A DNA stretch of 5,977 nucleotides from Methanobrevibacter sp. (GTDB lineage Archaea; Methanobacteriota; Methanobacteria; Methanobacteriales; Methanobacteriaceae), in contig JAITOM010000075.1 of the NCBI GenBank assembly GCA_031289975.1, forward strand, positions 1 through 5,977, read 5' to 3'. Positions 5,901 through 5,977 of the stretch are shown here, one piece after another; positions within the stretch are counted from its first letter, which is position 1, and each line of letters begins with the position of its first letter. Both the position numbers and the translations under genes were made by a program. Below the pieces are notes generated by a model, which saw only the letters and a list, made by a program, of their open reading frames with translations, was not told the origin of the DNA and searched no databases.

Positions 5901-5977
5901 TTTTTTATTAAATTATTTAATTTCAAATATTAATTTATAAAAATCTATAATTTTAAATTTCAAATAATATAAATTTA
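5901..5977. repeat. Right copy of 77-bp terminal direct repeat
   Basis: It matches 1-77 at 76 of 77 positions in the same orientation. It starts directly after GATGATAATC and runs to the last base of the window, so its right end is unknown. It contains no gene and lies about 150 bp upstream of the sucD start. Confidence 0.9.

Noticed and set aside
1..5977. Small circular plasmid of 5,900 bp, suggested by matching ends
   Set aside because: There is no replication, partition or mobilisation gene, all recognised genes are core metabolism, and the two ends differ at one base. A repeat or assembly effect is more likely, so it is kept only as an option in the terminal-repeat finding.

Overview
The window looks like chromosomal DNA from a low-GC methanogenic archaeon of the order Methanobacteriales, most like Methanobrevibacter or Methanosphaera. 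The evidence is very AT-rich spacers, an archaeal GHMP-type shikimate kinase, an HMG-CoA reductase of the kind used for archaeal isoprenoid lipids, TATA-type promoters, GTG/GGTG ribosome binding sites and T-tract terminators. No bacterial -35/-10 promoter is needed to explain it. The genus is inferred from memory of family traits, not from a search.

Layout. Positions 1-622 are non-coding and extremely AT-rich. They hold a hairpin, a 24-bp-period tandem repeat, a palindromic TATA box and a 169-bp inverted-repeat element (396-564) flanked by a perfect 8-bp direct repeat, which looks like a MITE inserted upstream of galU. Four plus-strand genes follow: galU (UTP-glucose-1-phosphate uridylyltransferase), an unrecognised low-complexity/coiled-coil protein, archaeal shikimate kinase with a TTG start, and an AroQ-type chorismate mutase. 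Two minus-strand genes converge on them: sucD (succinyl-CoA ligase alpha subunit) is transcribed first, and hmgA (HMG-CoA reductase) follows 34 bp later. The sucD promoter region contains a perfect 18-bp tandem duplication of a TATA-containing module.

Function. Shikimate kinase and chorismate mutase are two steps of aromatic amino acid synthesis, separated in the pathway by EPSP synthase and chorismate synthase, which are not here. GalU supplies UDP-glucose for surface glycans or glycolipids. HmgA makes mevalonate for isoprenoid ether lipids. SucD is one half of a succinyl-CoA ligase that feeds the partial reductive TCA branch towards 2-oxoglutarate; its beta subunit is not in the window. All six are core or hypothetical genes, and I see no defence, phage or secondary-metabolite system.

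The most unusual features are structural: the MITE-like element at 388-572, the duplicated promoter module at 5836-5871, and a 77-bp direct repeat (76/77 identical) at the extreme ends of the window, which could reflect a dispersed repeat, a tandem/circular arrangement of a 5,900-bp unit, or an assembly effect.
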